A stretch of DNA of 64,000 nucleotides from Engelhardtia mirabilis. GTDB lineage: Bacteria > Planctomycetota > UBA1135 > GCA-002686595. The position numbers were made by a program, and so were the translations under genes. Below, one piece after another: positions 9,193 to 18,395 of the stretch. Each line of letters starts with the position of its first letter. Positions within the stretch are counted from its first letter, which is position 1. The notes beneath the pieces are model-generated. The model worked only from the letters and a program-made list of their open reading frames with translations. It was not told the DNA's origin and searched no databases. The stretch lies in assembly GCF_007748095.1 (NCBI RefSeq), contig NZ_CP036287.1, forward strand, positions 5,208,001 to 5,272,000. The letters are read 5' to 3'.

Positions 9193-11835
9193 TCATGGAC
9201 ACACAGGAGTGAAGACCCAGAACTGAATGTCGCCCGGAAGTATTGCCTGAGCCCCGGAAGAAAAGAGCCCAGACGTCGAGGGAACTGCAGTCGTCGTCGA
9301 ACCGGGCACGAACGTCTCGAAACGCTCAACTTCGTAACCTTGACAGCCACCCGCAAAACTCGGGTACTCAGCCGGATCGAAGACGAAGTCGTACTCGAAT
9401 ATCGCCTGCTCTCTCGAGACCCACGGATTGCAGACGGCGAGAGCGAGCCGGCCAGCGGCGTCCTCGTACATCCCGGCCACCAAGACCTCTTCCTGGTAGG
9501 CATGGAACTTCCTTAGCGAGTTCTCCGCTGTAATGGGCCCTGGCTTTGCAGAAAACTGGGGAGGGATCAAGTACGGGGAGTTCGCGGCACCGGGGAAGTG
9601 AATCAGGGGCTCCCGCCGCCGAGCACCATTGAAGAAGGGTTGCACCTGTGCACTCGAGAAAAAGCGCGCAAGGAACCCAGCTAAGTAGAAGTACTCCAAG
9701 CGTCCCCGATCGGCTAACGCGCTGGCCGCGCCCCCGGCCTCGATCGTTGCATTCACCAGATGCCCAAAGGTGATCACCTCACTGGCCAAAAGCCAGCAAG
9801 CCCGATCACGGTCAGCTGTCTCCTCTTCTTTTGCAATTCGAGCGGCCTTCGTGTGCGGGGCGATCGAGTGGGTAAATGGAATCACCACGGAGTTGGTGAC
9901 GAGATCTGCAAACGGGAGTGAGATGGCCGACTGCATCGACAGGTCGGCGAGCACGTCACCAGCCGAATCAAGCACCAGCGCATCGGCGGGATCGCAGGGA
10001 CCAGAACCGATCGTGCAGGTAGCCCCGAGGCAAACACAGGGAAGGGCGACGGAGATCGGCGGAGCGAGGTAATCGATCATGAAGATATCGATCACCTCGC
10101 CCAGCCGCGCCACCGCGCCCTCCGAAGACGAAACCAATCCCACCAGAGAAGGATCCACCACAACGGCCGCCTGCTCAGCTCGACGGACGAGGTCAATTCG
10201 CCCCTCAATAAACCAGCTTCCACCACCGGGCGCATGATTATGCGTAGTGTCATAACAAAGTGCCCCGCCGAGCTGATCGTAGTAGATGCCTGCGAAATCC
10301 GTAGCGACACTCAAGTCATCTACCAGGTCGACAAGCGCGCCGTTGTTCGAATACACACCGCCCCCCGTACCGGACCCGTCCCCGGCGAATCCATCTGAGG
10401 CAGGGCAACCTTGGCCAGAAACGTCGTCGGCCATCGTCAGCGGATTGTCGGCAGAGATATTTGGCCAGGCATACAAGATCAGCTGGCCATCGACACCAGC
10501 CACCAATGAGGCAGCGATGTCCAGCATCAGCTGCGTGGCGTTCGCCGCAGAGATCCCGATTGAGTGCTTGCTGTAGTCGATAGCCCACATTGACTGCACA
10601 TAGGGCGCAATCACCGCGCCGTCTCGCTTGCCCGCCTCGCGGCAGCTCGCGCGAAACGATGGCATTCCGTCAAGATACCCTTTAAAATAAAATTCGCTGA
10701 AGAAGTCTGGATAGTGGCCACCAAAGAACCTCGCATAGACGTTCGGCCCAAACAATCGCTGGGCAAGGTAGGTTTCATCGACGAGTTCATCCATGATATC
10801 GACACGCGCTGCGGTCGAAATCTGAACATGGGCTGTCAATGCCTTCCCGCGTTCAGGCATGGGGTGGCTCGGATCACCTACGAATCCCTCATACCAGGGT
10901 CGACTTCCCAGGTAGTCACGGTAGATCTCGGTAACAGTCCACCAATCACCATTCGTCGCCCCCAGCCGGGTCGATGCCTGCTGCGTGATCCCGTTGCTCG
11001 AGTACACATCGGGCAATGCCTGGCGATGTGACATTCGAAAAACGGGCACCGATGAAGGAGTTTGTCGCGGCCCGACGCTCGCGTTATACACCTCTTCGTC
11101 GGCATCCGTCGTCAACATGTAAAGCAGGCGGCCCGACTCGTCGCCATAGAACCCAAACACCGGAGCCTCAATGTAGCCCGGCCCAGCCGATCCACCCACC
11201 CCAAAATTGCGTTGAAGCGGATTCTTGATCGCTATCCCGGACGTGTTGATGGCTGCAAACGCGAACCAGTCATCTCGATCGTCGGGAGTATCAGGCACCT
11301 CGTCGATCGTAGTCAGATTCACAATCGGAAAGTCGATCCAGATCGGGCGGGTCATACTCGATGGGTTCAAAGCGACATACGTCGCACTAACTTGACACTC
11401 AAGATAGTCCCCTCCCTGCGGAACGCTCCAAGTCGCCTTCACGGTGACGTCCAGAGAGCCTGCCGGATGGAGCGGGGGCACAAGAGTCCCAGAGTAGAGC
11501 AACTCCAGAGTCTGCGGATTACCAGGATTGACTACATGCCCAACCAGGAACCCGGCGTCGGGCGCGAGCGCGGTCTCCAACGGCTCTCCCGTAGTCGGGT
11601 GGGCGTCGCGGAATACGAGTTCCCAACGACCAGTCCCCTCCTCCAAGAATATCGGAGCCGACCACGAAGCGCTCTCGATCTTTCGAAGGTCATATCCGAC
11701 GGTAGAAGGCTCAAAGGTCGCCGTGATGACACCATTGCCGATAGTTATGGGAGCCTGGGCATGAACCCGAGGGGAAAGCACACTGAATACTGCGACGAGC
11801 ACTACACAGAAAGAGGCTGCGGATGTTGATTGCAT
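9193..11835 (-). CDS. Large secreted glycosidase-like protein (DUF6259-like)
   Basis: An 880-residue exported protein. The ATG at 11835 places a clear signal peptide (MQSTSAASF, hydrophobic core, cleavage after VHA-QA) at the N terminus; the longer frame to 11928 would bury it. An N-terminal beta-rich region (to about residue 250) is followed by a region that looks like a TIM barrel. Near residue 490 a segment with GIYYDQLGG, CYD, HNHAPGGGSW and EGRIDLVRRA resembles what I recall of the uncharacterised DUF6259 proteins, which look like glycoside hydrolases. No catalytic residues can be named. GC is low for the window (a 60-base line near 10681 is only 40 % GC). It is preceded by a sialidase-like gene 19 bp upstream, so the two are probably co-transcribed. 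Confidence 0.65.
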   Translation of the reverse strand: MQSTSAASFCVVLVAVFSVLSPRVHAQAPITIGNGVITATFEPSTVGYDLRKIESASWSAPIFLEEGTGRWELVFRDAHPTTGEPLETALAPDAGFLVGHVVNPGNPQTLELLYSGTLVPPLHPAGSLDVTVKATWSVPQGGDYLECQVSATYVALNPSSMTRPIWIDFPIVNLTTIDEVPDTPDDRDDWFAFAAINTSGIAIKNPLQRNFGVGGSAGPGYIEAPVFGFYGDESGRLLYMLTTDADEEVYNASVGPRQTPSSVPVFRMSHRQALPDVYSSNGITQQASTRLGATNGDWWTVTEIYRDYLGSRPWYEGFVGDPSHPMPERGKALTAHVQISTAARVDIMDELVDETYLAQRLFGPNVYARFFGGHYPDFFSEFYFKGYLDGMPSFRASCREAGKRDGAVIAPYVQSMWAIDYSKHSIGISAANATQLMLDIAASLVAGVDGQLILYAWPNISADNPLTMADDVSGQGCPASDGFAGDGSGTGGGVYSNNGALVDLVDDLSVATDFAGIYYDQLGGALCYDTTHNHAPGGGSWFIEGRIDLVRRAEQAAVVVDPSLVGLVSSSEGAVARLGEVIDIFMIDYLAPPISVALPCVCLGATCTIGSGPCDPADALVLDSAGDVLADLSMQSAISLPFADLVTNSVVIPFTHSIAPHTKAARIAKEEETADRDRACWLLASEVITFGHLVNATIEAGGAASALADRGRLEYFYLAGFLARFFSSAQVQPFFNGARRREPLIHFPGAANSPYLIPPQFSAKPGPITAENSLRKFHAYQEEVLVAGMYEDAAGRLALAVCNPWVSREQAIFEYDFVFDPAEYPSFAGGCQGYEVERFETFVPGSTTTAVPSTSGLFSSGAQAILPGDIQFWVFTPVCP

Positions 11836-11854
11836 AGGTCCGGAAAGCTGGAGA

Positions 11855-13372
11855 CTAGAAGCCCGAGACAATGCTTGCGAACACCTCAGGCGCGCCGTCG
11901 CCGCGCCCGCGGTTGTCCCAGCAAACAACTCCCTGAACGCCCTTGAATTGAACCTGCGGATGACTCGATCCGCCCAGACCCGTCGAGGCAGCGCTCAGCG
12001 CCTGGGGCGCGACGGTCCAGGCTGCCCCGCCGTCCGATGTCGTCGCAAAGCGAATGTCATCCCAGACAAGATCGTACTCGTCCTGGTTCACGTTTCCGCG
12101 ATACTGAGTCCAAGCCACAATCGCACGCTGGCCGGACGCGGCAATCGCAATCTTCGGAAGTCGAGACAGGGTGTTTGCCCCCACCTGGGGCCCGGGCAGA
12201 TGGACCGAGTCACTCCAATCGGTCGCCGAGACGCTAGTATCCAGCGTGCTCACGTAAACATTGGAGAACAGGTATCCAAAGTCTCCCACCACAATGCCCG
12301 CGTAATGAGCGACATGGACAAGGCCACTCGTCATTGCCAGACTCGGACGAGTAGAACTTGCTAGGACTCCAACGCTCTGCTCGACTGAACTTACGGGTTG
12401 AACATCCGGCCATGTCGCTCCGCCAGATGACGAATACAATGCATAGACTGTTTGCGACTTCGCCACGAGGTCAGAGGATGCGAACGCGACCGCGACCCCT
12501 CGCTGGCCCTGAGTGTCAATCGACAAGAACGCAACTGATCCGGTCAGAGGACCGCCCGGCGCCTGCAATAGAGTTGCCGCGTCCAAATTCGCCGACGACT
12601 TGACGAAACGGGTCGCGAATGGCTCGAAGCGGACCGACTGCTGGCTGACGGTCAGCTCATTGCTCTTGAACGCCACGACGGCGTTTCCACTGTCGAGACC
12701 GCTGACGACGACTTCGTCCACCGCCTGTAGCCGTTCGACTGGCGAAGTCGCCTCGACGACCCGCGGCGTGTTCCAGGTCTGACCGGCGTCAGTCGACCAA
12801 GAGAGGTACCCACGGTCGATGATGTCGAGCTCGCCGCTACCCGAATCGCGAGAAACCTCCTGCTGTGACCAAGCGACATACAGCGTGCCGTCCCCCGCGA
12901 CCGAGATTGCAGGCTCAGATACGAGAACCGAGCTGATGGGAGAGAGGGTCGAGACAGCCGTGGTGGCACCCCAGGTGGCGCCATTGTCGACCGAGGCCAC
13001 AACGACGATCTGCTCCAGCCCCGATGGGAGATGTTCTGCCCAACCGACCATCACGTTGGCGCCGCTCGCGGCGATCGACGGATACCGAGCATCACTTCCC
13101 GACGTGTGGCGCGGCAGGGCCACGTCTGCGCCGGGCCATGCGGAGCCGGATGAGCTACTACGCCGCGTGAAGATCTGCCAGCTAGCACCTCGGTAGTCTT
13201 CCCAGACGAGGACGGCCTCACCCCCACTCGCGGCAACTTGGGGGTACTTCGATGAATCGACTCCGGGCTGCGACGATCCGCCAGCCAGCGGGTCCGCAGT
13301 GACCGCGGTCGCCTGCGCGCTCGCGGCCTGAGCGACGACGACTGCAAACGGGATTGCGAGCAGTTTCAACAT
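11855..13372 (-). CDS. Secreted sialidase-like protein with Asp-box (BNR) repeats
   Basis: A 505-residue exported protein with a signal peptide (residues 1-19, ending AASAQA). Four Asp-box-like motifs (S-x-D-x-G-x-T-W type) are visible as SVDNGATWG, STDAGQTWN, SSSGGATWP and TSDGGAAWT, and repeated VAWSQ/VGWAE strands mark beta-propeller blades. This fits the sialidase superfamily fold. The conserved arginine triad of true sialidases cannot be confirmed by eye, so it may be a non-enzymatic propeller. It is the first gene of the lower-GC cluster and probably shares a transcript with the DUF6259-like gene, which suggests work on extracellular glycans. Confidence 0.65.
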   Translation of the reverse strand: MLKLLAIPFAVVVAQAASAQATAVTADPLAGGSSQPGVDSSKYPQVAASGGEAVLVWEDYRGASWQIFTRRSSSSGSAWPGADVALPRHTSGSDARYPSIAASGANVMVGWAEHLPSGLEQIVVVASVDNGATWGATTAVSTLSPISSVLVSEPAISVAGDGTLYVAWSQQEVSRDSGSGELDIIDRGYLSWSTDAGQTWNTPRVVEATSPVERLQAVDEVVVSGLDSGNAVVAFKSNELTVSQQSVRFEPFATRFVKSSANLDAATLLQAPGGPLTGSVAFLSIDTQGQRGVAVAFASSDLVAKSQTVYALYSSSGGATWPDVQPVSSVEQSVGVLASSTRPSLAMTSGLVHVAHYAGIVVGDFGYLFSNVYVSTLDTSVSATDWSDSVHLPGPQVGANTLSRLPKIAIAASGQRAIVAWTQYRGNVNQDEYDLVWDDIRFATTSDGGAAWTVAPQALSAASTGLGGSSHPQVQFKGVQGVVCWDNRGRGDGAPEVFASIVSGF

Positions 13373-14366
13373 GGTTGACTTATTGTTTGAGACGAGCGTG
13401 GGTCGCGCGAATCGCTTGGAACCGGCCTACGCCAACTCTGGTGTAGTGCTTGCGCTCGCACCGAGCAGCTTGAGCCACCACCTCAGAATTAGGTGAATGC
13501 GGGACGGTACGATTCGCTTCTCCTCTATTTCGTCGGCTTCGGTCTTTCGTCGGCCTCGGACCACCAAGTGCGAGCCTCGCAATGGGGCCAAGCGTGGCCT
13601 TGTTGATTGCCCAACATGGCTGGAGTGTTCCAGCACGGAGGCCGCTAGTCAACGAGGAGCGGTCGACCCCAGATCGAGCACTGCACTTGTCGGTTCGGCA
13701 ATCCGGCAAGGACGGGCTCCTGGGACAGGGAGCGCAGGCGCCGCCACACTCAATCGCGATCTACCCCGCGGCGGTCTCGCTTCGGTCGCGTTCGCTGACG
13801 TCGGACGGCACGCGGTGCTATCGCGGTACGAACCAGAGCTCCACATGAAGGCACGTGTGAATCAACACTTGACTGTCAGATCTCCCGACGGGACGTCGGA
13901 CACACTCTGGTAGCCCAGATGGCGGACAGCGACGAAGCCCGATCCGCCCCCATGAGTCCACTCGGAAACGACGCTTCGCACCCCGTCGAAATCCCCAGTC
14001 CTCAATACAGGGGCGCAAGGGACCAGCGCGACGGGTGAGCGCGCCGACGGGCGCGCCCTCAGCCCCTCCCGGCGGCCGAGTCGTCACCCGCGCGTGCCTG
14101 GCCGGATCCGCTCACCCGTCGCGCTGGCTTTGCATTCCACAAGTCGCCTCCCCTCAGTAGCACACTCGATGTTCGCTTGGTCGCGCGCTCTCGCGACACG
14201 TCAGTGGAAGGCTGCGCCGATCTTGAGCCCGGTTCCAGAAGAGGCAACCAGCAGGCTCGGGACCCCAATCGAGCGCGCCCACCTGGCGTGCGCGGCGTTG
14301 ACTCTGCTGTCGATGATCCGATGCCCGGCTCGCATCGGGCGATACTCAGCCGCCCGCGCCGCGCGC
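13373..14366. other. Long intergenic region (994 bp)
   Basis: No convincing gene. Open frames exist on both strands (for example 13380-13709 minus, 13497-13913 plus), but their translations have no recognisable motif. GC is mixed and lower than average, as in the adjacent accessory cluster, so it may hold degraded genes. A 19 bp perfect inverted repeat at 14023-14127 is annotated separately. Confidence 0.5.
14023..14127. repeat. 19 bp perfect inverted repeat with 67 bp spacer
   Basis: The sequence CCAGCGCGACGGGTGAGCG at 14023-14041 recurs as its exact reverse complement at 14109-14127. The 105 bp unit lies in a long non-coding stretch between the low-GC cluster and the HU gene. Weak similarity (GCAA-G) continues outside both arms. 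It could be a small non-autonomous mobile element, a relic of one, or a long-range RNA hairpin; nothing inside it is recognisable. Confidence 0.6.
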
Positions 14367-14762
14367 TCAGAAGGGGCTGTTCGACTTCGGCGGCTCGAAG
14401 GGGTTCTTGGCCTGCTTCGTCGGCGGTGCTTCGTCGATCACTTCGGGCGGGGTCGGGGCCGGCTCTTCACAGACGCGCTCGCGCATCATGCGTCCGACCT
14501 TGAACTTCACGACGCGCTTCGACGGCACCTCGACCTTCTCGAGGGTGCGCGGGTTCTGGGCCCGGCGGGCGGCGCGCTCCTTGACCTCGAAGACGCCGAA
14601 CTCGCGGAACTCGAGACGCCGACCGTGGGCCAGCTCGTCGATGATCTCGTCCAGGAACTTCTGGACGATGTCCTTGACGACCACCTTGGTCTGCCCGGTC
14701 TGCTCGGCGATTCGGTTGACCAGCTCTTTCTTGGTGGTCGTTCGAGGCTGCTGGCCAGTCAT
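14367..14762 (-). CDS. HU/IHF-family DNA-binding protein with C-terminal tail
   Basis: A 131-residue nucleoid protein of the HU/IHF superfamily that binds and bends DNA as a dimer. The helical N-terminal half (TKKELVNRIAEQTGQTK) and the family hallmark GRRLEFREFGVFEVKERAARRAQNP-type beta arm are present, with NPRT in the arm tip region. The core ends near residue 97 and is followed by a Pro/Glu-rich tail of about 35 residues (PAPTPPEVIDEAPPTKQAK) absent from ordinary HU. The ATG at 14762 was chosen because the frame upstream has no HU homology. Whether it is HU or an IHF-like subunit cannot be told. Confidence 0.88.
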   Translation of the reverse strand: MTGQQPRTTTKKELVNRIAEQTGQTKVVVKDIVQKFLDEIIDELAHGRRLEFREFGVFEVKERAARRAQNPRTLEKVEVPSKRVVKFKVGRMMRERVCEEPAPTPPEVIDEAPPTKQAKNPFEPPKSNSPF

Positions 14763-14967
14763 TCCGGGCGAGGGGGCAAAGGGGCGATCGAGGGTCGGGG
14801 GGGAGGACGAGTGCGGACGAGTGCGGCTGTTGGGCCTGAAGCGGACGGTCAGGGTGAGATCGCCGGCTCCGGGGGCCGGTAGCGCCGGTCTCACGCTGGA
14901 CCAAGCTAGTCGGCTCCGATCCTCGTCCGGCTTTAGATTGTTGTCAAGCAAACACTTGCGACGGCTG

Positions 14968-15429
14968 TCAGCCCTGGGCCGAGCCCCCCGAGGGGCTCTC
15001 CAACAGGAACGTCGCGGGGCCGTCGCCCACCAGTTCGACCGCCATCATCGCTCCGAAGCGCCCGCGGGCGACGGCCAGGCCCTGGGCTTCGAGATCACGG
15101 GCGACCGCCTCGTAGAGGGGTTCCGCGACCTGCGGCGGGGCCGCGCGATCGAAGGAGGGCCGGCGCCCCCGTCGGCCGTCGGCGGCGAGGGTGAATTGGC
15201 TCACCACCAGCACCTCGCGGCCCAGCTCCAGGGCCGAGCGGTTCATGCGCCCCTGGTCGTCCGCGAAGACCCTGTAGCCCGCGATCCGGTCGGCGATCCA
15301 GCGCACCTCGGCTTCGCCGTCCCCCTGCATGACCCCCAGCAGCACCAGCAGGCCGGGTCCACAGGCCCCCACCACCTCCCCGTCGACCAGCACGCGGGCC
15401 CGGGAGACCCGCTGCACCACCGCCTTCAG
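14968..15429 (-). CDS. dtd: D-aminoacyl-tRNA deacylase, apparently with a CTG start
   Basis: Hydrolyses D-aminoacyl-tRNAs (and Gly-tRNA-Ala), protecting translation. The family starts almost invariantly as MKAVVQRV; here the sequence reads L-K-A-V-V-Q-R-V with CTG at 15427-15429, and no in-frame ATG lies close. Catalytic signatures SQFTLAADGRRGRRPSF and the later MMAVELVGDGPATFLL (the family's NDGPVT-type segment) are visible. With the CTG start the product is 153 residues, near the usual 145-150. The CTG overlaps the upstream TPR gene's TGA as CTGA, which parallels the ATGA/GTGA couplings elsewhere here. A GTG at 15420 is the conventional alternative. Confidence 0.92.
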   Translation of the reverse strand: MKAVVQRVSRARVLVDGEVVGACGPGLLVLLGVMQGDGEAEVRWIADRIAGYRVFADDQGRMNRSALELGREVLVVSQFTLAADGRRGRRPSFDRAAPPQVAEPLYEAVARDLEAQGLAVARGRFGAMMAVELVGDGPATFLLESPSGGSAQG

Positions 15430-16601
15430 GGCTGGACCTCCAGCTCGCCCATCGAGGCCTCCAAACGCGCCCGCTCGACCCGGGCGCGCTGGCCGTAGAG
15501 GAAGGCGCCGATGCGGTCGGCGTCCGGCGCGTCGACGGCCAGTTCCTCGACCCGGCGCCAGGCCACGGCGGCCGCGTCCGGGTTGCCGAGGCGGTACTCC
15601 TCGAGGATCGCGATCTGGACCCAGGGCAACAGGCGCGTCGGTGCCTCGACCCGCGCCCGATCGGCGTCGTCGCGGGCGCCTGAGAAGTCCCCCCGCCCCT
15701 CGCGGGCGGCGGCGCGCAGGACGAAGGCCTGGTAGCGGGGCTCGACGTCCAGGTCGTCGAAGTGCGGGTCCCCGATCAAGCGATCCAGCCGCTTCCGCGC
15801 GGCCTTGTAGCGCTCAGCCTCGAGCAGCGCGGCGGCCAGGTCCAGCTCCGCTCGATCGCGGGCCGTCGCGCCGACCAGAGGGTCGTCGGCGGTCTTCTCG
15901 AGCCAGCGCTCGAGGGCCTCGACGGCGAGTTCGTCCTTGCCCTCGCGGGCCAGGACCAGGGCCTCGAGGCGGCGGGTGCGGGCATGGCCGGGGTCGAGCT
16001 CGAGGGCCGTGTCGAGGGCCCGTCGCGCCTCGGACAGGCGGCCCAGCTTGAGCAGGGTGTGGGCGCGACCGAGGTGCGCCCAGATGCAGCCGGGCTCGTC
16101 GAGCGAGAGCACTTCCAACTGCCTCAAGCTGGCGCGGGCGTCGGGGTCCAGCCGGGCGGCCAGCAGCCGGTCGACGACCTCCGCGCGTTCGCGGGCGATG
16201 GCGTCGTACCAGCGCCACAGGAGCTCGTCCGGCGCATCCTGCTCTTGGCTGCGATTGGCCTCGCGCCAGGCCTCGAGCTCCTGTAGTTGGTCTCCGCGCA
16301 ACACGGCGGCGAGGCGCGCGTCCTGCAGACAGACGGCGATTCCGGCGTGCAGTGGATCGCGCCGCTGAGCGGTCTCGAGCACGCGCGCCGCCCCTACCGC
16401 GTCGCGCTGGTCGAGCAGGGCTCGCGCCACGCTCAGACGCTCGTCTTGACCCGGGCTGAGCCGGTCGTAGGGGCCTGGCTGTTCGATCCACGGCGAGAGC
16501 CGGGGGCTCGAGCAGGCGGCGACCAGGGCCGCCAGGAGCAAGACCGCCAAGCGCGGGTAGCCGTGGGAGGGAAGTCGGGTTCGCTCGGACCTGGGCGTCA
16601 C
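15426..16601 (-). CDS. TPR-repeat lipoprotein
   Basis: A 391-residue predicted lipoprotein: hydrophobic segment LAVLLLAALVAAC with the lipobox Cys at about residue 30, then a helical domain of tetratricopeptide-like repeats. A clear TPR pair runs from IWAHLGRAHTLLKLGRLSEARRALD through ARTRRLEALVLAREGKDELAVEALE. Such proteins usually scaffold envelope complexes; no specific partner can be named. The GTG at 16601 overlaps the upstream lipoprotein's TGA as GTGA, which fixes the start although the frame is open to 16820. The gene is coupled on its other side to dtd. Confidence 0.75.
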   Translation of the reverse strand: MTPRSERTRLPSHGYPRLAVLLLAALVAACSSPRLSPWIEQPGPYDRLSPGQDERLSVARALLDQRDAVGAARVLETAQRRDPLHAGIAVCLQDARLAAVLRGDQLQELEAWREANRSQEQDAPDELLWRWYDAIARERAEVVDRLLAARLDPDARASLRQLEVLSLDEPGCIWAHLGRAHTLLKLGRLSEARRALDTALELDPGHARTRRLEALVLAREGKDELAVEALERWLEKTADDPLVGATARDRAELDLAAALLEAERYKAARKRLDRLIGDPHFDDLDVEPRYQAFVLRAAAREGRGDFSGARDDADRARVEAPTRLLPWVQIAILEEYRLGNPDAAAVAWRRVEELAVDAPDADRIGAFLYGQRARVERARLEASMGELEVQP

Positions 16602-17092
16602 GGGCCCCAGGGTACCGCCGCGTGGTGCTCGAACCGCGGCCCACGCTGGGGTTGAGCGTCGGCGGTGCGCTGGAAGAAGGCGTCCCCGTCGGCGCGCAGC
16701 TGGACGTCGACGCGCCCGGGCCGCTGCAGGACCACCAGTCGCTTGGTGGCAACGAGCTTCCACGCGTCGAGCTGGGCCTCGATGACCGCGCCGGGCTGGA
16801 CCACCCGGTACTCCTGCCACAGGCCCTGGCTGACGGTCTTGATCTCGAAGTCGACGTTGCCGGGATCCTGGCGGGCGACGAATTGCTGGGCCAGGCGGTC
16901 GGGTCCGGAGATCTCGATCACCTCGGCGATCAGCACGGACTCGTCATTGAAGGAGTCCGTCCAGGGGCCGGTCGTGAGCCGGGGCGGGGGCGGCACGCCT
17001 TCGCTGCTCTCCACCAGACCCTCGCCGGTGGTGACGCAGCTGGTGAGAACCAACGAGGAGAGGGCCAGACCGATGAGGTGCGCGGGCTGCAT
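16598..17092 (-). CDS. Small lipoprotein of unknown function
   Basis: I do not recognise the family. The 164-residue product begins with a lipoprotein signal peptide, LIGLALSSLVLTSC, giving a lipidated Cys at residue 19. The rest looks like a single mixed alpha/beta domain (ESVLIAEVIEIS, DFEIKTVSQGLWQEYRVV, KRLVVLQRPGRVDVQLR). It lies 71 bp after trpS and overlaps the TPR lipoprotein by GTGA, so the two lipoproteins are almost certainly made together and may act together in the envelope. Confidence 0.7.
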   Translation of the reverse strand: MQPAHLIGLALSSLVLTSCVTTGEGLVESSEGVPPPPRLTTGPWTDSFNDESVLIAEVIEISGPDRLAQQFVARQDPGNVDFEIKTVSQGLWQEYRVVQPGAVIEAQLDAWKLVATKRLVVLQRPGRVDVQLRADGDAFFQRTADAQPQRGPRFEHHAAVPWGP

Positions 17093-17163
17093 GGCGTCGG
17101 AGTGGGTGTCTCGATAGGAGGACCGCTCGGTCCCTTCGCCCCCTCATCGGCAGCGCGCCTCGA

Positions 17164-18150
17164 TCAGCGGAGTCCGCAGGCGGCCAAGGCCCGATCCCGG
17201 GTCGCAGCGGCGCGCGCGCGGGCCTTGGCGGCGCCGGCAGCCAGGATCCGGTCCAGCTCGGCGGGGTCGCCGAGCAGCTCGTCGCGGCGGGCGCGGGCCT
17301 CGGCGAAGTGCTCTTCGATGCCCTCCGTCAGGCGCGCCTTGAGGTGCCCGTAGCCCGGTGCGCCCTCGCCGCCGGCCCGCAGGCGAGCGCTCCATTGCTC
17401 GAACTCGGCGTCGTCCAGGAAGAGCTTCATCAGGTCCATCAGGACCACCGACTCCGGCTCCTTGGGCTCTTCCGGGGGACGGCTGTCGGTGACGACCCGG
17501 TTGACCCGCTTCTTGAGGGCCTTGCCGGTCTCGAAGATCCAGATGCCGTTGTCGTAGCTCTTGCTCATCTTCCGGCCGTCGAGCCCGATCACCCGCTGCA
17601 AGTGCTCACCGCCGGCCGCAAGGACCGCCTCGGGGCGCTTGAAGACCTCGCCGTAGCGGCCGTTGAAGTAGCCGCCCATGTCCTGGGCCATCTCCAGGTG
17701 CTGCACCTGGTCCTTGCCGACCGGCACCCGGTCGGTGTCGTAGGCCAGGATGTCGGCGGCCATCAGGATCGGATAGGTGAACAGCCCGACCGAGGGCTTG
17801 ATGCCGTTGGCCACCTTGTCCTTGAAGGAGTGGGCCCGCTCGAGCAGCCCCATGCCGGTCACGCAGGACAGCATCCAGGTCAGCTCGGTCACCTCGGGCA
17901 CGTCGCTCTGCCGGAACAGCACCGCGCGCTCCAGGTCGAGGCCCAGGGCGATGTAGGTCACGGCCACCTCGCGCACCAGCTCCCGCAGCACCACCGGATC
18001 GTGGATCGAGGTCAGGGAGTGGTAGTCGGCGATGAAGTAGAAGTGCTCGCCGTCCGTCCTGGCCGCCTCCACGTGCTGGCGCAGGGCGCCGAAGTAGTTC
18101 CCCAGGTGGGGTCGGCCGGTGGGCTGAATGCCGCTCAGGTAGGTCGTCAT
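17164..18150 (-). CDS. trpS: Tryptophanyl-tRNA synthetase
   Basis: Charges tRNA-Trp with tryptophan. The 328-residue class I synthetase shows the N-terminal motif SGIQPTGRPHLGNYFGAL (HIGH equivalent HLGN), the tryptophan-pocket region around DVPEVTELTWMLSCVTGM, VPVGKDQVQHLEMA, and an exact KMSKS motif near residue 200. Length fits the bacterial family. The frame is open to 18393, but MTTYLSG at 18150 is the family start. It heads the minus-strand run trpS, lipoprotein, TPR lipoprotein, dtd, and is divergent from the WP-repeat gene at 18396. Confidence 0.96.
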   Translation of the reverse strand: MTTYLSGIQPTGRPHLGNYFGALRQHVEAARTDGEHFYFIADYHSLTSIHDPVVLRELVREVAVTYIALGLDLERAVLFRQSDVPEVTELTWMLSCVTGMGLLERAHSFKDKVANGIKPSVGLFTYPILMAADILAYDTDRVPVGKDQVQHLEMAQDMGGYFNGRYGEVFKRPEAVLAAGGEHLQRVIGLDGRKMSKSYDNGIWIFETGKALKKRVNRVVTDSRPPEEPKEPESVVLMDLMKLFLDDAEFEQWSARLRAGGEGAPGYGHLKARLTEGIEEHFAEARARRDELLGDPAELDRILAAGAAKARARAAATRDRALAACGLR

Positions 18151-18395
18151 CGCAAGGGTCGGATCGGGCGTCGCGGCGGTCGCGGGGCGGCGGACTCTAC
18201 CAGCCGCCCGATCGACGCGGAAGGCGCGCAGGGCCGCCGGCGAGGCCGTCCCACCGGACTGAGAGACCTGGGTACGAGGGTCACAGAAGGCTCGGATCGC
18301 CGCACCGCGGACGCTAGGGTGCCAGCGCGAGAACCGCCGCCGTGACCCACCGCTCGCCCATCGGACGAACACGTCCCCGCGTACCCACCGCATCC

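Noticed and set aside
13380..13913. Possible small genes in the 13.4-14.4 kb gap
   Set aside because: Translations on both strands lack motifs, overlap each other and show no ribosome sites.
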